Assembly (NCBI RefSeq): GCF_021729015.1
Contig: NZ_JAJQQZ010000001.1
Coordinates: forward strand, 124,001-188,000
Reading direction: 5' to 3'
Origin: Halobacterium rubrum
GTDB lineage: Archaea; Halobacteriota; Halobacteria; Halobacteriales; Halobacteriaceae
Length of the DNA: 64,000 nt
Part shown: one piece after another, positions 11,089 through 19,960 of the stretch
Layout: each line of letters opens with the position of its first letter
Numbering within the stretch: position 1 is the first letter of the stretch
The notes under the pieces: model-generated
Told to the model about the DNA's origin: nothing
The model's input: the letters and a program-made list of their open reading frames with translations, nothing else
The model's database searches: none
Made by a program: the position numbers and the translations under genes

Positions 11089-12435
11089 ATGGAGACACCA
11101 GACTACGACAACGAGTTCGACGCCATCGTCGTCGGCGCCGGGCTGGCTGGCAGCGCCGCCGCGCTCGCGATGGCGAACCAGGACCTCGACGTCCTCGTCC
11201 TCGAGCGCGGCCAGTCACCCGGCACGAAGAACGTCTTCGGCGGCGTCCTGTACACGCCGACCGTCCGCGAACTGGTCGACATCGACGACGCGCCCCTCGA
11301 GCGGTACGTCGCCGAGAAGCGCTACGGGGTGCTCACCGAGACCGACGAGACCGCCGTGACGATGCGGCCCGGCGAGTGGCTGGAGGAGCCACACAACGAT
11401 TCGTACACCGTCCTCCGCGGGAGCTTCGACGAGTGGTTCGCCGAGCAGGCCGTCGACGCTGGCGCCACGCTCCTGACCGAGACGACCGTCACCGGTCTCG
11501 TGCGCGAGCCCGGCGGCGGGGCGGCCGAGGGTCGCGTCGTCGGCGTCGAGACGGACCGCCCCGACGGCACCATCCGCGCACCCGTCGTGGTCGTCGCCGA
11601 GGGCGCCAACTCCCTCGTCAGCGAGGGCGCCGGGCTCCGCGACCACCACGACCGCGAGGACGTCGCCGTCGCCGCCAAGGAAGTCCTCAAGTTCGACCGC
11701 GAGACCATCGAACAGCGCTTCCGCCTCAACGGCGACCAGGGCGTCGCGTACAACTACTTCGGCGAGGGCGCCGTCGGCGACGCCGTCGGCGGCGGCTTCA
11801 TCTACACGAACAAGCGCACCGTCAGCGTCGGCGTCGCCTACAGCATCGAGGACGCCGTCGCCAGCGACCAGAACCCCGAGGAGACGCTGAACGACTTCAA
11901 GCAGCACCCGGCGGTCGCGCCGCTCGTCCGGGGCGGCCGCACCGTCGAGTACTCCGCGCACGCCATCCCCGAGGGCGGCATCGACGCCGTTCCGGACCTC
12001 GTGAGCGACGGCGCGCTGCTGGCCGGTGACGCCGCCGGCCTCGTCCTCAACAACGGCGTCCACCTCGAGGGCACGAACATGGCCGTCGAGTCCGGCTATC
12101 AGGCCGGGCGCGCCGTCGCGGCGGCGGTAGACGGCGACGACGGCAGCGTCGACGACCGTGCGCTCGCGACCTACCCCGAGGAGCTGGCCGACTCGTTCGT
12201 CGTCCAGAACCTCCAGCACTACGACTTCTTCCAGGAGCTGGCCGTCGAGGACCGCGAGTTCCTGTTCTCGGAGCTGCCGCGCGCGCTCGCCGACGCGGAG
12301 ACCGAGTACTTCGCCGTCGACCGCGACCCGAAGGAAGCCCACGCCGAAGCCGCCAAAGACCGGCTGCTTGACGCCGCCGGCGGCTACGTCGGCGCGGCGA
12401 AACGAGCCTGGAAGTACCGGAAGCTGCTGTCGTGA
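11089..12435 (+). CDS. fixC: FixC-type flavoprotein dehydrogenase (ETF:quinone oxidoreductase)
   Basis: A 448-residue flavoprotein with an N-terminal Rossmann FAD motif (DAIVVGAGLAGSAAALAMA, about residues 9-27) followed by VLVLERGQSPGTKNVFGG. A later FAD block reads GALLAGDAAGLVLNNGVHLEGTN (about 305-330). It belongs to the geranylgeranyl reductase/FixC family and, next to etfA and fixX, is the membrane-associated quinone oxidoreductase subunit of the Fix/EtfABCX complex. ATG at 11089 is preferred over GTG 11080, because GAGGTGA at 11077-11083 then serves as its ribosome binding site. Confidence 0.93.
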   Translation: METPDYDNEFDAIVVGAGLAGSAAALAMANQDLDVLVLERGQSPGTKNVFGGVLYTPTVRELVDIDDAPLERYVAEKRYGVLTETDETAVTMRPGEWLEEPHNDSYTVLRGSFDEWFAEQAVDAGATLLTETTVTGLVREPGGGAAEGRVVGVETDRPDGTIRAPVVVVAEGANSLVSEGAGLRDHHDREDVAVAAKEVLKFDRETIEQRFRLNGDQGVAYNYFGEGAVGDAVGGGFIYTNKRTVSVGVAYSIEDAVASDQNPEETLNDFKQHPAVAPLVRGGRTVEYSAHAIPEGGIDAVPDLVSDGALLAGDAAGLVLNNGVHLEGTNMAVESGYQAGRAVAAAVDGDDGSVDDRALATYPEELADSFVVQNLQHYDFFQELAVEDREFLFSELPRALADAETEYFAVDRDPKEAHAEAAKDRLLDAAGGYVGAAKRAWKYRKLLS

Positions 12436-12448
12436 CCACTACCAGACA

Positions 12449-12793
12449 ATGAGCACCACGTCACCCACCACTGACCGCGACGCGCTGCCCGACGTGCCGG
12501 ACGTCGAGAACGCCTCGACGGAGGACCGGCTGTACGCGGACAAGTACACCGACCACGAGGACTCACACCTCGGCGTGAAGGTCGCCGGGTTCTGCACCGA
12601 CAAGTGCGACACCGACGACTGCGTCGCCGTCTGTCCCGCCGACGTCTGGCGGGTCGAGGGCGACGACGAGGTGCCGACCATCGCCTACGAGAACTGCCTC
12701 GAGTGCGGGTCGTGTCGGTTCGCGTGCCCGCACAACAACGTCGCCTGGGAGTACCCGGAGCGCGGCGCGGGCGTCTCCTACAAGTACGGGTAG
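12449..12793 (+). CDS. fixX: Ferredoxin-like protein FixX
   Basis: A 114-residue ferredoxin with a long acidic N-terminal extension and Cys clusters in two groups: GFCTDKCDTDDCVAVCPADVW and NCLECGSCRFACPHNN. This is the FixX-type ferredoxin that works with FixC (an ETF-QO split into two genes). It begins 13 nt after the fixC stop, in the same operon. It would carry electrons between FixC and the quinone pool. Confidence 0.93.
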   Translation: MSTTSPTTDRDALPDVPDVENASTEDRLYADKYTDHEDSHLGVKVAGFCTDKCDTDDCVAVCPADVWRVEGDDEVPTIAYENCLECGSCRFACPHNNVAWEYPERGAGVSYKYG

Positions 12794-12852
12794 GAGTGAC
12801 AGGCCCGCGTCACGACGAACGCTTCAAGGACACCCTCGGCGAACGGTTACAC

Positions 12853-13107
12853 ATGAGCGACACCGAGCGGGTCTGGCTGGTCTTCCGCGAGTACACCGAC
12901 AAGGGCCTCCTGAGCCTGACGTACGCCACGCCGGACGGCGAGTACGTCCACCACAAGCAGCGCTCGCTGAACGCCGGCGACCCGACCGCAGCCATCGACG
13001 TCGACGCCGACGACCTCGACCCGGTCGAGGACGCCGAGGACGTCGAACGGTACGGCCACGAGGCCGCCCGGATGGCCGAGGAACACGACCCCGACGACAC
13101 GGTCTGA
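12853..13107 (+). CDS. Conserved small haloarchaeal protein, 84 residues
   Basis: An acidic protein starting MSDTERVWLVFREYTDKGLLSLTYATPDG and ending in a Glu/Asp/His-rich tail. It has no Cys and no membrane segment. The ATG at 12853 is preceded by GGTTACAC, a weak ribosome site. It follows fixX by 59 nt on the same strand and may be read with the operon or separately. I do not recognise a named domain and give no function. Confidence 0.75.
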   Translation: MSDTERVWLVFREYTDKGLLSLTYATPDGEYVHHKQRSLNAGDPTAAIDVDADDLDPVEDAEDVERYGHEAARMAEEHDPDDTV

Positions 13108-13256
13108 GGCCCGAACCGAGCGACAGCCACGCCTCCTTCTCGCGCCGCCGCCGCGCTGGCGGTCGGCTGCAGGCCGCTCGCTGCCCGACGCTTCGACCGC
13201 CTCGGGCGCTGAAACACCGACTCGCGGTCGCTGCGTCTGAGAACCACCACAACCAC

Positions 13257-13264
13257 TTTATAAA
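13257..13264 (+). promoter_or_regulatory. TATA box of the second ABC exporter
   Basis: TTTATAAA lies 22-29 bp before the ATG at 13286, the usual spacing for a leaderless haloarchaeal transcript, within otherwise GC-rich DNA. Confidence 0.75.
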
Positions 13265-13285
13265 CGGATACAGACGTTCCCACGT

Positions 13286-14197
13286 ATGCCAGCCATCGAA
13301 CTGCACGGCGTCACCAAGCGCTACGGTGACGTCACCGCCCTCCACGACCTCGACCTCACGGTCGAGGACGGGGAGATATACGGCTTCCTCGGCCCGAACG
13401 GCGCCGGGAAGTCGACGACCATCGACATCCTCCTGGACTTCGTGCGACCGACCAGCGGCACGGCCAGCGTGCTCGGGATGGACGCCCAGACCGACTCGCA
13501 GGCCATCCGCCGGCGCATCGGCGTGTTGCCCGAGGGCTTCCACGTCTACGAGCGGCTGACCGCCCGCCAGCACCTGAACTTCGCCATCGAGTCGAAGGGC
13601 GCCAGCGACGACCCCGAAGCGCTCCTGGAGCGCGTCGGCATCCCGGACGCCGTCGACCGCAAGGCGGGCGGCTTCTCGAAGGGGATGCAACAGCGGCTCG
13701 CGCTCGCCATCTCGCTCGTCGGCGAGCCCGACCTCCTGATTCTGGACGAGCCGTCGACGGGGCTGGACCCGAACGGCGCCCGCGAGATGCGCGCCATCAT
13801 CACGGAGGAGGCCGACCGCGGCGCGACCGTCTTCTTCTCCAGTCACATCCTCGAACAGGTCGAAGCGGTCTGTGACCGCGTCGGCATCCTGAAGAGCGGC
13901 GAACTGGTCGCCGAGGACTCCATCGAGGCGCTGCGGTCGGCCGCCGACACCGGCACCACGCTGACCGTCACGCTGGACGCCGTCACCGACGCCGCCGCCG
14001 ACGCCGCCCGCGACGTCCCCGGCGTCTCCGAGGTGTCCGTCGACGGCGACCGGCTGGTCGTCCGCACGGACAGCGCCGCGAAGACCGACGTGCTCGACGC
14101 CGTCGAGTCGACCGGCGCCGACGTCCGCGACTTCTCCACCGAGCAGGCGTCGCTGGACGACGTCTTCGCCGCCTACACCGAGGAGGTGATGGCGTGA
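13286..14197 (+). CDS. ABC transporter ATP-binding protein (second ABC-2 exporter)
   Basis: A 303-residue ATPase very similar in layout to the one at 2711. It shows Walker A GPNGAGKST, signature FSKGMQQRLALAISL, Walker B LLILDEPSTGLDPNG and the H-loop block FFSSHILEQVEAVCDRVG. A good TATA box precedes the ATG. The stop overlaps the permease GTG by 4 nt. The substrate is unknown. Confidence 0.93.
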   Translation: MPAIELHGVTKRYGDVTALHDLDLTVEDGEIYGFLGPNGAGKSTTIDILLDFVRPTSGTASVLGMDAQTDSQAIRRRIGVLPEGFHVYERLTARQHLNFAIESKGASDDPEALLERVGIPDAVDRKAGGFSKGMQQRLALAISLVGEPDLLILDEPSTGLDPNGAREMRAIITEEADRGATVFFSSHILEQVEAVCDRVGILKSGELVAEDSIEALRSAADTGTTLTVTLDAVTDAAADAARDVPGVSEVSVDGDRLVVRTDSAAKTDVLDAVESTGADVRDFSTEQASLDDVFAAYTEEVMA

Positions 14198-15045
14198 GCT
14201 GGCTCGCCGTCGCGCGCAAGGACTTCCAGGACGCCGGCCGGTCGAAAGCGCTCTGGGGGCTCACCGCCCTGTTCGTGCTGTTCATGGCCGGGATGGCGTA
14301 CGTGTTCACGCTGCTCGGCAACAGCGGCGGTCAGGCCGCCCCCGAACTGGAGAGCGTCGGCCTGCTGTTCTTCCTCATCAGCCCCGTGACACTGCTCATC
14401 CCCATCACCGGCCTCGTCATCGCGCACAAGGCCGTCGCCGGCGAGGTCGAGTCCGGCTCCGCGAAGTTCCTGCTGTCGCTGCCCCACACCCGCCGGGACG
14501 CCGTCGTCGGGAAGGTCGTCGGCCGCAGCGCCGTCATGTGCGTCGCCGTGCTCGTCGGACTCGTCGTCGCGGCCGCCGTCGTCCTCGGCCTCTACGACTC
14601 TTTCGACGGGATGGCGTACGCCGGCTTCTCGCTGCTCGCGTTGCTGCTGGCGGCGCTGTACACCGCCATCGGCGTCGGCCTCTCCGCTGCCACGAAGGAC
14701 AGCGGCCGGGCGACCATCCTCGCCGCCGCCTTCTTCGTCGTCTTCGAGGTCGCGTGGGGACTGGTGTCCCGCGGCATCTACTACCTCCTCAACGGCTCGT
14801 TCAGTCCGCCGATGGGCGCCACGCCCCCCGACTGGTTCCTGCTGCTGGACCGCATCCCGCCGTCGGCGGCGTTCTCCAGCGCAGTCTTCGGCTTCCTCCC
14901 CGGGAACGCCGGCACTGTGGCGCAGTACTTCCCGCAGGACGTCCCCCTGTACCTCTCGAAGTGGGCGGCCGTCGCGACGATGCTGCTGTGGTTCGTCGTC
15001 GTGCCCGCGCTCGGCTACCTGCGCTTCGAGGGCGCCGACCTCTAG
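14194..15045 (+). CDS. ABC-2 type transporter permease (second exporter)
   Basis: A 283-residue integral membrane protein with about six hydrophobic segments and an N-terminus MSWLAVARKDFQDAGRSKALWG matching the permease at 3685 in style. The GTG start overlaps the ATPase stop. The stop lies one base from the stop of the convergent acetyltransferase gene. Confidence 0.9.
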   Translation: MSWLAVARKDFQDAGRSKALWGLTALFVLFMAGMAYVFTLLGNSGGQAAPELESVGLLFFLISPVTLLIPITGLVIAHKAVAGEVESGSAKFLLSLPHTRRDAVVGKVVGRSAVMCVAVLVGLVVAAAVVLGLYDSFDGMAYAGFSLLALLLAALYTAIGVGLSAATKDSGRATILAAAFFVVFEVAWGLVSRGIYYLLNGSFSPPMGATPPDWFLLLDRIPPSAAFSSAVFGFLPGNAGTVAQYFPQDVPLYLSKWAAVATMLLWFVVVPALGYLRFEGADL

Positions 15046-15046
15046 G

Positions 15047-15427
15047 TTAGGGCGCCCACCGGAACCGCATCGTTCGTTCCCCGTCGAACACCGGTCCCGG
15101 CCCCGTCTCCTCGAACCCCTCCTCGGTGAGGAGGCCGGCCACGCCGTCGTCGCTCTCCGGCACCACCATCTCGACGGGCAGCGACTCCCGGGTGGCGAAC
15201 TCCCGGGGGGCTGCCAGCAGCTCCGCGACGGCGTCGCCGTCGCCGCCGAACCGCGTGACGTGGACCGCGCCACGCCACGTGTCGTAGGCGAGGAAGCCGA
15301 CCACTTCGTCGTCGACGCACGCCACCCGAACGGTGCGGTCCCGGACGAGGCGGTCGGCGTCGACGTCGGTCGCCGCCAGCCGCGTCACCGCGTCGGCGTC
15401 GTCGGCTGTCGCGTCCCGGACGTGCAT
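15047..15427 (-). CDS. GNAT family N-acetyltransferase
   Basis: A 126-residue protein from ATG 15427 (MHVRDATADDADAVTRLA) with GNAT-like strand order and VDDEVVGFLAYDTWRGAVHVTRFGG in the middle. The acetyl-CoA P-loop is not a clean Q/RxxGxG/A, so this is a diverged member and its acceptor is unknown. An upstream in-frame start would add a Pro/Arg-rich stretch unlike the family. It is convergent with the ABC permease. Confidence 0.7.
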   Translation of the reverse strand: MHVRDATADDADAVTRLAATDVDADRLVRDRTVRVACVDDEVVGFLAYDTWRGAVHVTRFGGDGDAVAELLAAPREFATRESLPVEMVVPESDDGVAGLLTEEGFEETGPGPVFDGERTMRFRWAP

Positions 15428-15581
15428 GTCCCCACGTACGCCTCCAACCCTCTTGAAGCCCGCGCGGCGACCACGGCTGGCTCGCGGCACGGCTGGGGGC
15501 GGCTGCGGCTGCTCGCCGTGCGCTGGCAACCTTCTCACCCATGCAAGCAGTTATCTAGGCTGGCTCTCCTAGACGCGGGCA

Positions 15582-15623
15582 ATGAACACGGTACGTCGTA
15601 CCGGTGAGTGCCGGTGCGCGTAG
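15582..15623 (+). CDS. Possible 13-residue leader ORF before aspartate kinase
   Basis: ATG at 15582 opens MNTVRRTGECRCA and stops at 15621-15623, overlapping the start of the aspartate kinase gene in another frame. An AT-richer stretch (GTTATCTA at about 15549) lies some 30 bp before it. It could be a translated leader that affects kinase translation, or chance. It is reported only as a possibility. Confidence 0.25.
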   Translation: MNTVRRTGECRCA

Positions 15624-16798
15624 TCGCGAAGTTCGGGGGGACGAGTCTCGGCAGCGGCGACCGCGTCGAGCGGGCTGCCGACTCCATCGCCGCCGCCGTC
15701 GACGCCGGCCACGAGATCGTCGTGGTCGCGTCGGCGATGGGGAACACGACCGACGAACTCCTCGACGAGATCACGTTCGACGCCGACGAGACGGACCGCG
15801 CGGAGATCGTCTCGATGGGCGAACGCACATCGGTCCGGATGCTGAAGGCGGCGCTGGCCGCCCGCGGCGTCGACGCCGACTTCCTCGAACCCGGGGTCGG
15901 CGACTGGCCCATCGTCACGAACGACCGCGGCGAGGTCGACGCAGACGCGACGAAGGGCCGCGTGGACGACCTCGTGGACCGCCTCGACGACACCGTCCCC
16001 GTCGTCACGGGCTTCCTCGCCGAGGACGACGAGGGCAACGTCACGACGCTCGGCCGCGGCGGCTCCGACACGTCGGCGGTGATGCTCGGCCGCTACCTCG
16101 ACGCCGACGAGGTCGTCATCGTCACCGACGTCGAGGGCATCATGACCGGCGACCCCCACGTCGTCGAGGGCGCCCGGAACGTCGGCGAGATCACGGTCGA
16201 CGAGCTCCGGAACCTCTCCTTCCGGGGCGCCGAAGTCGTCGCGCCGTCGGCGCTCTCGTTCAAGGACGACGAGCTCGACGTCCGCGTCATCCACTACCAG
16301 CACGGCGACCTGCTGTCGGGCGGCACGCGCGTCGAGGGCACCTTCGAGAACATGGTCGACATGCGGGAGTCGCCGCTGGCCTGCTTGACGGTCGCTGGAC
16401 GCGCCATCCGGAACCGCCCCGGCATCATGTCCACGCTGTCCACGGCGCTGTACGAGAGCGACATCAACGTCGACGCGGTCGCCTCGGGCATGGACTCGAT
16501 GACGTTCTACGTCGACGAGTCCGTCGCCGAGCGCGCCGAGAACGTCCTCCACCAGGAGGTCATCGAGGTCGGTGAGCTGTCCTCGGTGACGGTCACCGAC
16601 GACATCGCCGTCATCCGCGTGCTCGGCGGCGAACTCCCGAACCGGCCCGGCGTCCTCCGGCGCATCGTCGACCCGCTTGCCGACCGCAACATCAACGTCA
16701 TCGACATCGTCTCCTCGGCCACCTCGGTCGCGGTGTTCGTCGCGTGGGACGACCGCGAGGCCGCCCTCGACGTCGTCCAGAACGGCTTCCAGTCCTGA
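15608..16798 (+). CDS. lysC: Aspartate kinase
   Basis: Phosphorylates aspartate, the first step to lysine, threonine and methionine. The 396-residue protein begins with the substrate-binding motif KFGGTSLGSGDRVERAA, has GRGGSDTSAVMLGRYL near residues 145-160, and carries two C-terminal ACT domains (LTVAGRAIRNRPGIMSTLS and IRVLGGELPNRPGVLRRIV) for allosteric control by end products. GTG at 15608 and GTG at 15614 are both possible; GGTGAG at 15603-15608 is better placed as a ribosome site for 15614. No fused homoserine dehydrogenase is present. Confidence 0.95.
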   Translation: MPVRVVAKFGGTSLGSGDRVERAADSIAAAVDAGHEIVVVASAMGNTTDELLDEITFDADETDRAEIVSMGERTSVRMLKAALAARGVDADFLEPGVGDWPIVTNDRGEVDADATKGRVDDLVDRLDDTVPVVTGFLAEDDEGNVTTLGRGGSDTSAVMLGRYLDADEVVIVTDVEGIMTGDPHVVEGARNVGEITVDELRNLSFRGAEVVAPSALSFKDDELDVRVIHYQHGDLLSGGTRVEGTFENMVDMRESPLACLTVAGRAIRNRPGIMSTLSTALYESDINVDAVASGMDSMTFYVDESVAERAENVLHQEVIEVGELSSVTVTDDIAVIRVLGGELPNRPGVLRRIVDPLADRNINVIDIVSSATSVAVFVAWDDREAALDVVQNGFQS

Positions 16799-16932
16799 CC
16801 GGCCGCGAGACAGACGACGGCCCCCGGTCCTGACCGCCGCGCCCCGACTCCGGGCAGCGTCGTACAGTCCTGTACGCCGCCGAACAGCCCTCTCACGCCG
16901 GAACTAAGCCGCTCGGCACCCGTCTCTGTGCC

Positions 16933-18279
16933 ATGCGTTCCTACACGGCCACGATGGTCGACGACGTCGAACTCCTCCCCCGGGCGGACCGCGAGGCCGC
17001 GCTCGCGGACGCGGGCTACAACGTCTTCGAGCTCGCCAGCGACGCCGTCGCCGTCGACCTGCTGACCGACTCCGGCACCGGCACGATGAGCAACGACCAG
17101 TGGGCCGCCATGCTGACTGGCGACGAGGCCTACGCCGGCAGCTCCAGCTTCGCCGACCTCGAGACCGCCGCCGCGGACGTGATGGGCTTCGAGCACATCG
17201 TCCCCGCCCACCAGGGCCGGGGCGCCGAGAACGTCCTCTACGGCGCGCTCGTCGACGAGGGCGACACCGTCCTCAACAACGCCCACTTCGACACCACGCG
17301 GGCGCACGTCGCCGCCAACGGCGCCGACCCCGTCGACTGTCCGGTCGACGGCGCCCGCGACCCCGACAGCGACGACCCATTCAAGGGCGACTTCTCCGTC
17401 GAGACCGCCCGCCGCGTCGTCGACGACGTCGGCGCCGACAACGTCCCCGCCGTCGTCCTCACCGTCACGAACAACTCCATGGCCGGCCAGCCGGTCAGCG
17501 TCGCCAACACCCGCGAGGTCGCCGCGTTCGCCCACGACATCGACGCCACGTTCGTGGTCGACGCCTGCCGGTTCGCCGAGAACGCGTACTTCGTCCAGCA
17601 GCGCGAACCCGAGTTCGCCGACGACGCCGTCGCCGACATCGCCCGCGAACAGCTCTCGTACGCCGACGCCTGCGTCATGAGTGGGAAGAAAGACGGCCTC
17701 GTCAACGTCGGCGGGTTCGTCGGCCTCCGCGAGGAGGGGGAGCTGTTCGAGCAGTGCCGCCAGCGCGGCATTCTCTACGAGGGATTCTCCACGTACGGCG
17801 GCATGTCCGGTCGGGACATGGCGGCGTTCGCAGTCGGCCTCCGCGAGGCCGTCGACCCGCCGTACGTCGCCGAACGCGTCGAGCAGGTCCAGCGCCTCGC
17901 CGCCCTGCTCGACGACCGCGGCGTCCCCGTCTACGAGCCGGCCGGCGGCCACGCCGTCTACGTCGACGCCAACGAAGCACTCCCCCACCTCGCGCGCGAG
18001 GCGTTCCCGGGCCAGGCGTTCGTCTGCGAACTCTACCTGGAGGGCGGCGTCCGCGGCGTCGAACTCGGCCGGTTCGCCTTCCCCGGCACGGACCGGCGGG
18101 ACCTCGTCCGCCTCGCGCTCCCTCGCCGCACCTACGGCCCCGACCACCTCGAACACGTCGCCGACACCGCCGCGGCGGTCTGCGAGCGCGGCGACGATGT
18201 GACTGGCTACGAGATCGTCGACGAACCCGAGATGCAGGAGCTCCGGCACTTCTCCGCACAGCTCCGGCCGCTAGCGTAG
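16933..18279 (+). CDS. tnaA: Tryptophanase / beta-eliminating lyase
   Basis: A PLP enzyme of 448 residues of the tryptophanase/tyrosine phenol-lyase family, which cleaves tryptophan to indole, pyruvate and ammonia. The lysine pair in SGKKDGLVNVGG (Lys252-Lys253) holds the PLP Schiff base. The conserved blocks AHQGRGAENVLYG, NAHFDTTRAHV and VVDACRFAENAYF are present. Length fits the family. Which substrate is preferred cannot be settled from sequence, although the SGKKD context fits tryptophanase. It is monocistronic. Confidence 0.92.
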   Translation: MRSYTATMVDDVELLPRADREAALADAGYNVFELASDAVAVDLLTDSGTGTMSNDQWAAMLTGDEAYAGSSSFADLETAAADVMGFEHIVPAHQGRGAENVLYGALVDEGDTVLNNAHFDTTRAHVAANGADPVDCPVDGARDPDSDDPFKGDFSVETARRVVDDVGADNVPAVVLTVTNNSMAGQPVSVANTREVAAFAHDIDATFVVDACRFAENAYFVQQREPEFADDAVADIAREQLSYADACVMSGKKDGLVNVGGFVGLREEGELFEQCRQRGILYEGFSTYGGMSGRDMAAFAVGLREAVDPPYVAERVEQVQRLAALLDDRGVPVYEPAGGHAVYVDANEALPHLAREAFPGQAFVCELYLEGGVRGVELGRFAFPGTDRRDLVRLALPRRTYGPDHLEHVADTAAAVCERGDDVTGYEIVDEPEMQELRHFSAQLRPLA

Positions 18280-18403
18280 GACGCTGCTGATCCCGACGGC
18301 CACGCTCGAAAGCCCTCGGCCGGCTCGCGTACGTTCGTCGGTATATCGCTCCCGAGGGTCGCGATAGGGACCGACGAGCCCACGAGGCCTCCGGCCGCGA
18401 GCT

Positions 18404-18454
18404 GGGCGGTCGGCTCTGCCGACCGCCCCATTCCGTGGCGGCGTAGCCGCCACG
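18404..18454. repeat. Two strong tandem hairpins between convergent genes
   Basis: GGGCGGTCGGC at 18404-18414 pairs through a TCT loop with its exact complement at 18418-18428 (11 bp). CGTGGCGGC at 18434-18442 pairs through GTA with GCCGCCACG at 18446-18454 (9 bp). They sit in the 247-bp gap between the tryptophanase and phosphodiesterase stops. A 68-codon reverse frame crosses them (18271-18477) but has no convincing coding character. They may act as a two-way RNA 3' end structure; there is no T-run. Confidence 0.6.
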
Positions 18455-18526
18455 CGCGCCTCGCCCTTTCGGTCCACCAGGCTACTGGCTGTCGAATCGG
18501 CAGCCTCCGCCGGCCGGCTGGTCGGG

Positions 18527-19225
18527 CTACCGCCCTTCGGTCAGCCGGTCGGCCGTCCGCGGCGGCAGGCCGGCGTCCCGGACCGCCTCCTGGACGGCCT
18601 CGACGTCGTACTCGACGCGGTGCTCGGTCACCGACAGGTCGTCGAGGTCGACGACAGCGTAGGCAGCCCGGGGATCGCGGTCCCGGGGCTGGCCGACGCT
18701 GCCCGGGTTCAGGACGACGCCCTCGCCGTACACCTCGTGGTGCTGGACGTGCGTGTGCCCGAGAATCAGGACCTCCTCCTGCTCCTCCTCCTGGTCGCCG
18801 CTGGAGCCGTCCTCGCCGCGACCGAGCAGGTGTGGCCCGAACTCCTCGGGGTACGTGTACTTGTCCGTCACCTCGGGGTGGTCGTGGACGACCTTCACGC
18901 GGCCGTCCGCCAGCCGGCGCTCCCGGGGAAGGTTCTCGACCCACGTCCGCTGGACGTCGTTCAGCGCCTCGCTGGCGTGGTCGACGCCGGCCTGGGCCAT
19001 CCCGTTCCCGCGGAAGTTCCGGCCGGCCGCCACCATTCGGTCGTGGTTCCCCATCACCGTCGGGACGCCGCGCTCGCGGAGTTCGTCGACGCACTCGGCG
19101 GGCCACGGATTGTACCCGACGACGTCGCCCGCACACACCAGCCGGTCGACGGCCGGCATGTCCGCGAGCACGGCCTCCAGCGCGACGAGATTCGAGTGGA
19201 TGTCGGAGACAACGCCGAGTTGCAT
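18527..19225 (-). CDS. Metallophosphoesterase (MJ0936/YfcE-type phosphodiesterase)
   Basis: A 232-residue calcineurin-like phosphoesterase. The metal-binding motifs run in order: D-x-H in GVVSDIHSNLVALEAV at the N-terminus, GDVVGYNPWP, GNHD in VMGNHDRMVAAG, then GHTHVQ near residue 150. An acidic Gln/Glu insert precedes the last motif. ATG at 19225 (MQLGVVSDIHSN) gives the canonical N-terminus; a longer frame upstream overlaps the PurO gene. The family hydrolyses phosphodiester bonds, often in cyclic nucleotides; the substrate here is unknown. Confidence 0.92.
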   Translation of the reverse strand: MQLGVVSDIHSNLVALEAVLADMPAVDRLVCAGDVVGYNPWPAECVDELRERGVPTVMGNHDRMVAAGRNFRGNGMAQAGVDHASEALNDVQRTWVENLPRERRLADGRVKVVHDHPEVTDKYTYPEEFGPHLLGRGEDGSSGDQEEEQEEVLILGHTHVQHHEVYGEGVVLNPGSVGQPRDRDPRAAYAVVDLDDLSVTEHRVEYDVEAVQEAVRDAGLPPRTADRLTEGR

Positions 19226-19278
19226 GCCCGGCACTCGGGCGCCCTCGGCCTTAGTTCTCCGCCCCGCTCTCGGTCCGG

Positions 19279-19863
19279 CTACTCGCCGTTCTCGATGGCG
19301 GTCTCGTAGCCGTCGTCCTCGCCGTCGCGGACGACGCCGACTGCGCAGACGGCGTGCTCGAACGCCGCGCTGTACGCCTCGCCGGCCGCCGCGTCGGCCG
19401 TCTCGGCGTCGAACCCGATGGGCTCGGGCGCGTCCTTCTCGTAGGTCGCGACGAGCGTCGGCTCCTCGACCTCCCTGACGAGGAGTGCGTCCCTCCGGAC
19501 GGTCCCGACGAACGCACGCCCGTCGGCCGCCAGCACGCCCGCGACCCGGGGCGTGTCGTAGTCGTCTTTCTCGTAGTCCAGCGCGAGCAGCGCCTCGGCG
19601 AGCGCGTCGCGGGGCGGATACCCCAGCTCGAGCTTCTCCGCGATGGGGTCGACGTGGCTGCCGTTCCCGACGACCGCGTGTCCGCCGCCCGTCCGGTAGC
19701 AGTTGTACGATACGTAGGGGTTGTCCGTGTCGGGAGCGTCCGGCGTCGGCGCGACGGTCAGCGCACCCTCGCGCTCGACGACCTGCCGGTTCGGGAACGA
19801 CCGCGACGACACCCGGTAAGCCGCGACGTCCGGCCCCACGACGACGAATCGTCCGACGTACAT
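19279..19863 (-). CDS. purO: Archaeal IMP cyclohydrolase (PurO)
   Basis: Catalyses the last step of IMP synthesis (FAICAR to IMP), replacing the PurH cyclohydrolase domain in archaea. The 194-residue protein begins [10 protein letters not shown] and contains [13 protein letters not shown] and [20 protein letters not shown], both characteristic of PurO. ATG at 19863 is chosen to match this N-terminus. It lies 53 nt upstream of the phosphodiesterase on the same strand and could share a transcript. Confidence 0.93.
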   Translation of the reverse strand: MYVGRFVVVGPDVAAYRVSSRSFPNRQVVEREGALTVAPTPDAPDTDNPYVSYNCYRTGGGHAVVGNGSHVDPIAEKLELGYPPRDALAEALLALDYEKDDYDTPRVAGVLAADGRAFVGTVRRDALLVREVEEPTLVATYEKDAPEPIGFDAETADAAAGEAYSAAFEHAVCAVGVVRDGEDDGYETAIENGE

Positions 19864-19930
19864 ACGCGAACGTGCATCCTCGCCGGGCAAATAGCCGTCG
19901 GTGTGTGCACGAACGAGTGTTGGCCACACG

Positions 19931-19936
19931 TTTATA
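19931..19936 (+). promoter_or_regulatory. TATA box of the HNH gene
   Basis: TTTATA, in an AT-richer context, lies 25-30 bp before the GTG at 19961, implying a leaderless transcript of the HNH gene. Confidence 0.55.
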
Positions 19937-19960
19937 CAGGAACGCGACGCCAGCCCACCC

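Noticed and set aside
3480-14160. The two ABC-2 exporter pairs as a large composite duplication
   Set aside because: Their ATPases are similar, but flanking genes differ and the similarity is at family level; no DNA-level repeat was seen.
18271-18477. 68-codon reverse frame (MDRKGEARVAAT...) between tnaA and the phosphodiesterase
   Set aside because: It reads through both perfect hairpins and its composition follows them; no start signal supports translation.
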